Shown here: piece by piece, positions 58,685-64,000 of the stretch
How positions within the stretch are numbered: position 1 is the stretch's first letter
Layout: each line of letters starts with the position of its first letter
Assembly: GCA_027625915.1 (NCBI GenBank)
Contig: JANTQA010000023.1
Span: forward strand, 9,238,001-9,302,000
Direction: 5' to 3'
Length of the DNA stretch: 64,000 nucleotides
From: Anaeramoeba flamelloides
Taxonomy: Eukaryota > Metamonada > Anaeramoebidae
Position numbers and translations under genes: made by a program
The notes under the pieces: model-generated
The model's database searches: none
What the model saw: only the letters and a program-made list of their open reading frames with translations
Told to the model about the DNA's origin: nothing

Positions 58685-60118
58685 AAGCCTCATTAGGTTT
58701 TCTTATTTTTTTTTTTTTTTTGTAAAGTCAATAGGTTTTACAGATTAAACTGAAAACCTAAAAATCCAGCAGTCTTTTTTTATTAATTTAAGAAATTAAA
58801 ACAAAATATAAGAAATTTTCTTGTTATTTCTTCAAGTAAAAAAGGCACTCTATAGCGATCTGGGGCGCTTTAAATAATGTCTGTTTATTAATATTGTTAT
58901 TGTACCAAATAATTATTAAAATATTGATTATTTTCCTCCAGATCTCCCGATTATTTATTATTCTAACTACAATAATTTAGATTTTTCGATCTAATAATTA
59001 TATATTTTCTATTTCTAAATTAATATTTGTATTGTTCCTTTTTGGAAAATTATAATTATTATATAATGTGTTCATCCACCCAGAAATTCTAATTTCTTTT
59101 TGGGTTTATATTTTCTATTATAAATTGAAATTTTGGTTTGTTGAAGTTTTGGTTATTTTTTTTAATTATTCTTGAAGAACTATTTTAATTTTTTACAAAT
59201 TTATGGTATTTTTTATATCCAAATAATAAATTATGCCCCCCCCCAATCCAAATTAATAATTAATAATTGTTGGAACAAACAAATATTTATAAAATTAGTA
59301 AAATATCAAAATCTGAGTAATAACGAGATAACTTTTTTAATAAGATCGCTATGTTATTTAAATATTGTTTGAACGGGTTTTTTAGGATAATTTTAAAATA
59401 TTCTTAAGTTTTCAAACTTTTTATTTGAATTTTATGAACTTATCAGACAATTTTTAAGAATTTACTTTTTATTTATCAAAATATCTAGTTTTTTTAAATT
59501 GTTCAATATTTTTCATTTATTTACAATTAAAATCAAGATTTTCTCCCCTGATCTCTAACAATAACATCAGTTATAATGTAAAGAAAGTGTTCTATTAAAT
59601 ATTGTTTAGTTTGATTATTTAATAAGCTTAATTTATTATTTTCAATTTTTTGATTTTTTTTAATAAAATCAACCCCACTTTCATAACAAATAATATTTAT
59701 TATCAATACCTTTTTGAACTTGTAGTTTTAAACTATGATTAATCCAAGTACTTATACTTTTTAATTCCTTTTTTAATAATTAAAAATTTGCTTTCTATAT
59801 CATAATTGAGCTAAGAAAATAGCTTTAAATGATCTGGATCTGAGTTCAATTGAGAATTAAGAAATTTTGAAAATATATTTTAATATTACAAATTAAATCA
59901 AAAAATTGGGTGATCCAATGTTGGTGCTAACACACATAAACTCAAAAAAAAAAAAAAAAAATGAATTGAATTTATTCAATTTTTTATTCGAATTTTTAAA
60001 ATAAAAAATAAAGAATTAAAAATAACAAGAAAATTAAATTAGGAAAAAAGTATTCAAAAAAAAAAAAAAAAAATTAATAGTTATAAAATCAAACAGATGA
60101 AATAAAATACAAGAAAAC

Positions 60119-60150
<32 letters not shown>

Positions 60151-60152
<2 letters not shown>

Positions 60153-62305
60153 AATTAAAGCGTAATTCTCTTTCTCTATTTTCAAGTACATGTTGTAATT
60201 TCTCGGCCGATTTTTTAATCTGTTCAATTTTCAGGATAAAATTATCAATATCGAGTTTCTTATCTCTCACAATGGTGATAATCTGATTTATCACTTTGCC
60301 GAAAAGGATGTATTGAGTAAAGAAGTTTAATAATTCAATTTGTTGGGTGACTAGGCAATAGCACAATTGATTTTCGAAAATTGTTCTTTTTTTTTTTTTT
60401 TGGTTTTCAGAGTTGATAAAGGATAATTTTGACAAAACAATTATGGAGTCATGGGTAGCGCGCTGCTTCTCGAGATAAGTGACTCTTGCCCTTTCAACCT
60501 TTGTGGTCTTTTTCCTAATATGTCTTTTAAAAAATAAATATTGCTCTCCGTCTTTCGTCATCAAATTCGTTAAGATTTGTTCAATTTTCAAGAAGCGAGG
60601 GTCATCTTTTTGATTATCGTAAGCCTTTGTAAAAAGATTATTTTCAAAAATCGTTGTATTGAGGGGCTCTTCGATGAGCATTTTTTTCTCCGTTTCCCCT
60701 TTCAATAGGAACTTGGCCTTTTCTAAAGCAAATTTAAAATCTTCTCTTAAAATGTTCAATAATTTAATACCAAAATGAAGTATTATTATACTTTCTGCTT
60801 CATTTTTAAATCGCTTTTTTTTCCTTGCCCTTGACCAATTCCTAATTTTATCATTTACCTTTGTTTTTTCAATTTCAATTTCTTCTTCAATGGTTAATGA
60901 TGTATTTTCAATCCATTCGTTATCACCTTCGTCGTCGTCGTTGTCGTCATCATCATCATCATCATCGTAGTCCTCGTCATAATCTCCATCATTGTCCAAG
61001 CCGTTGTTATTGTTTTTATTATTATCATCTTTCTGATTGTTCTTTTTAACAAAAGCAATATTCTTATTTGAACTGTCGTTGGCGTTTCTTTGTTTTCCTT
61101 GCTTTAATTCATTTTTTTGATCAAGATTTTGATTTTTTTCATAATCGCTATCATGGTCGTCATCATCATCCACATCATCGCCATCCTCATCATTAAATTT
61201 ATTATTACTCGTATTACTGCTGCCGCTGCTATTATTCTTATTATTAAGGTATTTTTTCGAATCTTCATATATCTTAAAGCTATTTCTATGCTTTTTTTTC
61301 TTTTCTTTATTAGTATTTAGACTTTTATTATTCTCATTAATCATGTTATTATTATCGTCGTCGCTAGAGATGATATTGTCAATATTTTCATTTGATTCAC
61401 CGTTATTATTCATAATTAAAATATCATTGTTATTATTTTTATTAATTAAGAACAAATCATCAAAATTTTGGATTTGAAACAAATTTTTTAATTTCTTTTT
61501 AGAATTTATTTGATAATTTCCTTTTAAAGATACTAAGGATTTCAAAGTAAATAATTTTGATAAGGGGCTATCTTCTTTTGGGATTGGTAATAAATAATTA
61601 AACAATCGAATAGGTTTATTTGGGATCAAATTTAATGAATTATTTTTTGAGATTTCAAATAAAATTTTCGATATTAACAAATAATTATCCGTATTAATTG
61701 TATTGTAATCATCATCATCATTGTTATTATTAGGAGTAGTATTATTAGTATTATTATTATTATTATTTAATAATAAGTCCCATTGGTTAATCTGTGTATT
61801 TGCCTTAAATTTTTTAAATTGGAAATCTGCACCATTTAAAGCCCATTGTATTATTGGAATTAACTTTGAATTATTTTGATCAAAGGATAAAAATAGTAAT
61901 TTGTTTATTAAGTTTTCATTAATTTGTGAATTTATTGTAAATGATAAATCGATCCCCTTTAAAAAAATATTTAAAATTAAGCATAATTCATTATAAAAGA
62001 AGTTAGAATAGTTTACTAACATTTCCAAATAAAAAGAAATGATAAAGGAATTATATTTATTCTTAAATGTTTTTTGAATTGCCTTTCTTATTTCTTCAAT
62101 AAATTCTTCGTTTGATTTGAATTCCTCATTCCAGAATTTTTCTAAAACCTTCGATATGAATTCAAATTCAAATTTTAATGCCAAATAGCTGATGTTTTTT
62201 GCTATTTTCAATGGATTTAATGAGTTTATTAATAATTTCATTGATTTTTGAATATAACCATCATCATAGAAATAATTATTATTTTTATCGTCTTCATCGT
62301 TGTTG

Positions 62306-62351
<46 letters not shown>

Positions 62352-63999
62352 TCTCATTCCCATTCTCATTCTCATCGTCATTATTACCAAAACCAAAGTT
62401 GTCATCAAAATCATTGATTTCATCATCGTCATCCGATTCGTCACGATAGCCATTTAGAAAATCTTCATTATTTCCTTCATTTTCGGTATTACCTATCTTA
62501 TTTTCGTCCTTCTGTTCCTTTTCATGACGTTTTTTCCCATCATTTGTCATGCCCTTGTCAATACTGTTATCACCATCCTCATTGTTCTCACCATCGTTGT
62601 CATTCTCATCATTGCTCTCCCTCTTTTTATCATTTAAATTATTTTTATAAATTAATAAGGGCAATAGGCTAATTAAATTAAAAATGATCAATTTTTCAGA
62701 ATCCTTTTCAATAATTTGAGTAAAATTGATATATGTGAATTTTGAAAATAAGATCAGAATTTCCTTTTGACAACTTTTAAATTGTATTCCTTTCCTTATT
62801 AAGATTTGCAAACCAAGAAATTCCTTTTCAAATTTTTGTGGCATTATTTTAAAAATTTTGGTGTAAGTTTCCAAATTGTTGATATCCTTTTTAAATAATA
62901 TTATCAAAATTTTTAAGATCTGCTTGAAAAAAAATTGATTGGAAATATTCAATAGCGAAGTAATTGACCAAAATAAAGAAGGCGAGTTGATCAGTGAATT
63001 AATTTTTTTCGTCAAATGCTTGATTGTCAGTATAATTTCCAGGGACAAAAAATTGATCTTTTGAAACGATTTGAAGTTTCGAGCCAAGGTTTCAATTAGT
63101 GAATCAATAATTGAATTCACCAATACATTATTCTTTTTGATATTAATGTTTAGTGCACGGAAGATCTGATAAGATCTGGCGCTGTAGTTTAAAACATTAT
63201 TTGGCAAATTTTTATCGAAAATCAGACCATTGGCAAATTTTAAAGAATAAAGCGACCAATTTTTTTTTAAATTCGGATCTTTGGAAGAAAATATTTTGAT
63301 CGTTTTGAAAATGTAATATCTTAAAATCCTTTCTGATTTTAGTTTTAATTTATTGTTACACTTTCTATATTCAAAATTCCAAGGTGATTTTGATTTAATA
63401 TTTCTTAAATTTTCAATTAATTCATTTGATAATGATAAGATTTCTTTATTAATTTTAGTGTTTTCCAAATTAATATTTTGTTTTTTATTACTGTGATTTT
63501 TATCATCTAACAAATCATTTAAAGTTAAATTATTTGAAGAATTGTTATTAATAATTAAATTAATAATTAAATTTTCAATTAATAATTTTGAATGATAAAA
63601 AACAATCGGCGAGGGATGATCGAACGATAAAAAAGAGCAATGTAGCAAATACACCAAATTATTTATTAAAGACTTTTGAGGAATTTTATTAATAATTTCC
63701 GATAAAAAAACCATGCCAATATGAAAGATACCAATATAATTTTTCATTTTTTTGGAATTGTTTTTTTTTATTAGACCATTGAAAAGATTGTTATCTGCCA
63801 AATTATTTAGTAAATTATCAGATAGCCCATTAAATGAATTAAAATGTGTCGAATTAACAGTCTCTTCAGATCGTGTTTTTAATTTTTTGATTTGAATATT
63901 AATATTATTGCCTTTATCATTATTATCATTATTATCATTATTATTGTTCTTATTATTATTATTATTTTCAATATTATTATTATCATTATTATTAGAATT
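60151..63999 (-). CDS. Furry/Tao3/Mor2-family protein, C-terminal part (5' end beyond window)
   Basis: One uninterrupted frame of 1,282 residues with no intron, open to the right edge of the window. The blocks LLHCSFLSFDHPSPIVFYHSKLLIENLI and NYSARSYQIFRALN are the signatures of the Furry central region (LDH... and RSxQIFRAL). Helical-repeat-like sequence follows, then a C-terminal helical domain rich in K/E. Furry proteins are very large scaffolds that work with NDR/LATS kinases and MOB proteins in cell polarity and morphogenesis, usually over 2,000 residues, so half or more lies upstream. Three acidic low-complexity tracts interrupt the domain (D run at about 62305-62350, others at about 60940-60975 and 61150-61190), and N runs occur at the 5' side. 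There is no ATG at 63801, where the frame has TTG; the reading simply continues. The long A/T runs after the stop are probably untranslated. Confidence 0.77.
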
Positions 64000-64000
64000 A

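Larger units (their letters stand above)
56606..60150. other. Intergenic, rich in hairpin repeats
   Basis: Holds MITE M2 (56805-57022) and a 1.1-kb zone (57.55-58.7 kb) with three L hairpins and repeated aaataaaaagaaaattt words. Long A runs at 59945-59960, 60058-60072 and 60122-60149 lie just past the stop of the Furry-like gene, probably in its 3' UTR. No gene was recognised. Confidence 0.6.

Noticed and set aside
62199-62457. Histidine- and isoleucine-run frames on both strands
   Set aside because: Shadows of the GAT-encoded aspartate run of the Furry-like gene.
1-64000. CRISPR arrays, rRNA genes, bacterial operons, intact tRNA genes
   Set aside because: None seen. Tandem repeats present are microsatellites or transposon ends, and the genes have spliceosomal introns.

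Overview
This is a very AT-rich (roughly three quarters or more A+T) nuclear eukaryotic window, most likely from an amoeboid protist. The evidence is spliceosomal GT-AG introns, asparagine/aspartate/lysine-rich proteins with long N and D runs, a slime-mould-type (cAMP-receptor-like) GPCR, and a genome full of small inverted-repeat transposons. The long, transposon-filled introns argue against Dictyostelium. Anaeramoeba or a comparable AT-rich amoeba is my best guess, but the sequence alone does not prove it.

Layout. 1-6.3 kb: intergenic, with two copies of a 198-bp MITE. 6.3-7.3 kb (+): two-exon SCP/FCP1-type phosphatase. 7.4-16.3 kb: gene desert with dispersed repeats. 16.4-25.4 kb (+): seven-TM receptor split into two exons by an apparent 8.2-kb intron that holds at least five repeat copies. 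27.5-28.9 kb (+): two-exon helical-bundle protein, possibly MLKL/HeLo-like. 32.1-32.7 kb (+): single-exon EF-hand protein. 37.5-39.1 kb (+): bZIP transcription factor with a C-terminal membrane anchor. 41.8-48.2 kb (-): a complete four-exon site-2 protease (MBTPS2/S2P). 51.4-52.1 kb (-): ribosomal protein eL20 (L18a), two exons. 52.7-56.0 kb (+): decayed hAT transposon with a perfect 8-bp target duplication, inserted in an older TTAA-flanked element. 60.2-64 kb (-): C-terminal 1,282 residues of a Furry/Tao3/Mor2-family protein running off the right edge.

How the genes may work together. The membrane-anchored bZIP factor and the site-2 protease lie tail to tail with about 2.6 kb between them. 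They look like substrate and enzyme of regulated intramembrane proteolysis, as in ATF6/CREB3 or plant bZIP17/28 signalling. The lumenal side of the bZIP protein carries a site-1-protease-like RKLN motif about 40 residues past the membrane segment. This link is inferred; no other gene pair here is obviously connected.

The second theme is mobile DNA. Several non-autonomous families can be delimited by terminal inverted repeats: a TTAA-flanked (piggyBac-like target) family with GGGANTAG ends (four copies); many TA-flanked Tc1/mariner-like MITEs; a 1.28-kb element with subterminal ATCGCGAT-type repeats; and a roughly 60-bp perfect hairpin family. Several are nested (K in J1, J2 in P, F in E2, hAT in G2), which gives a relative insertion order.
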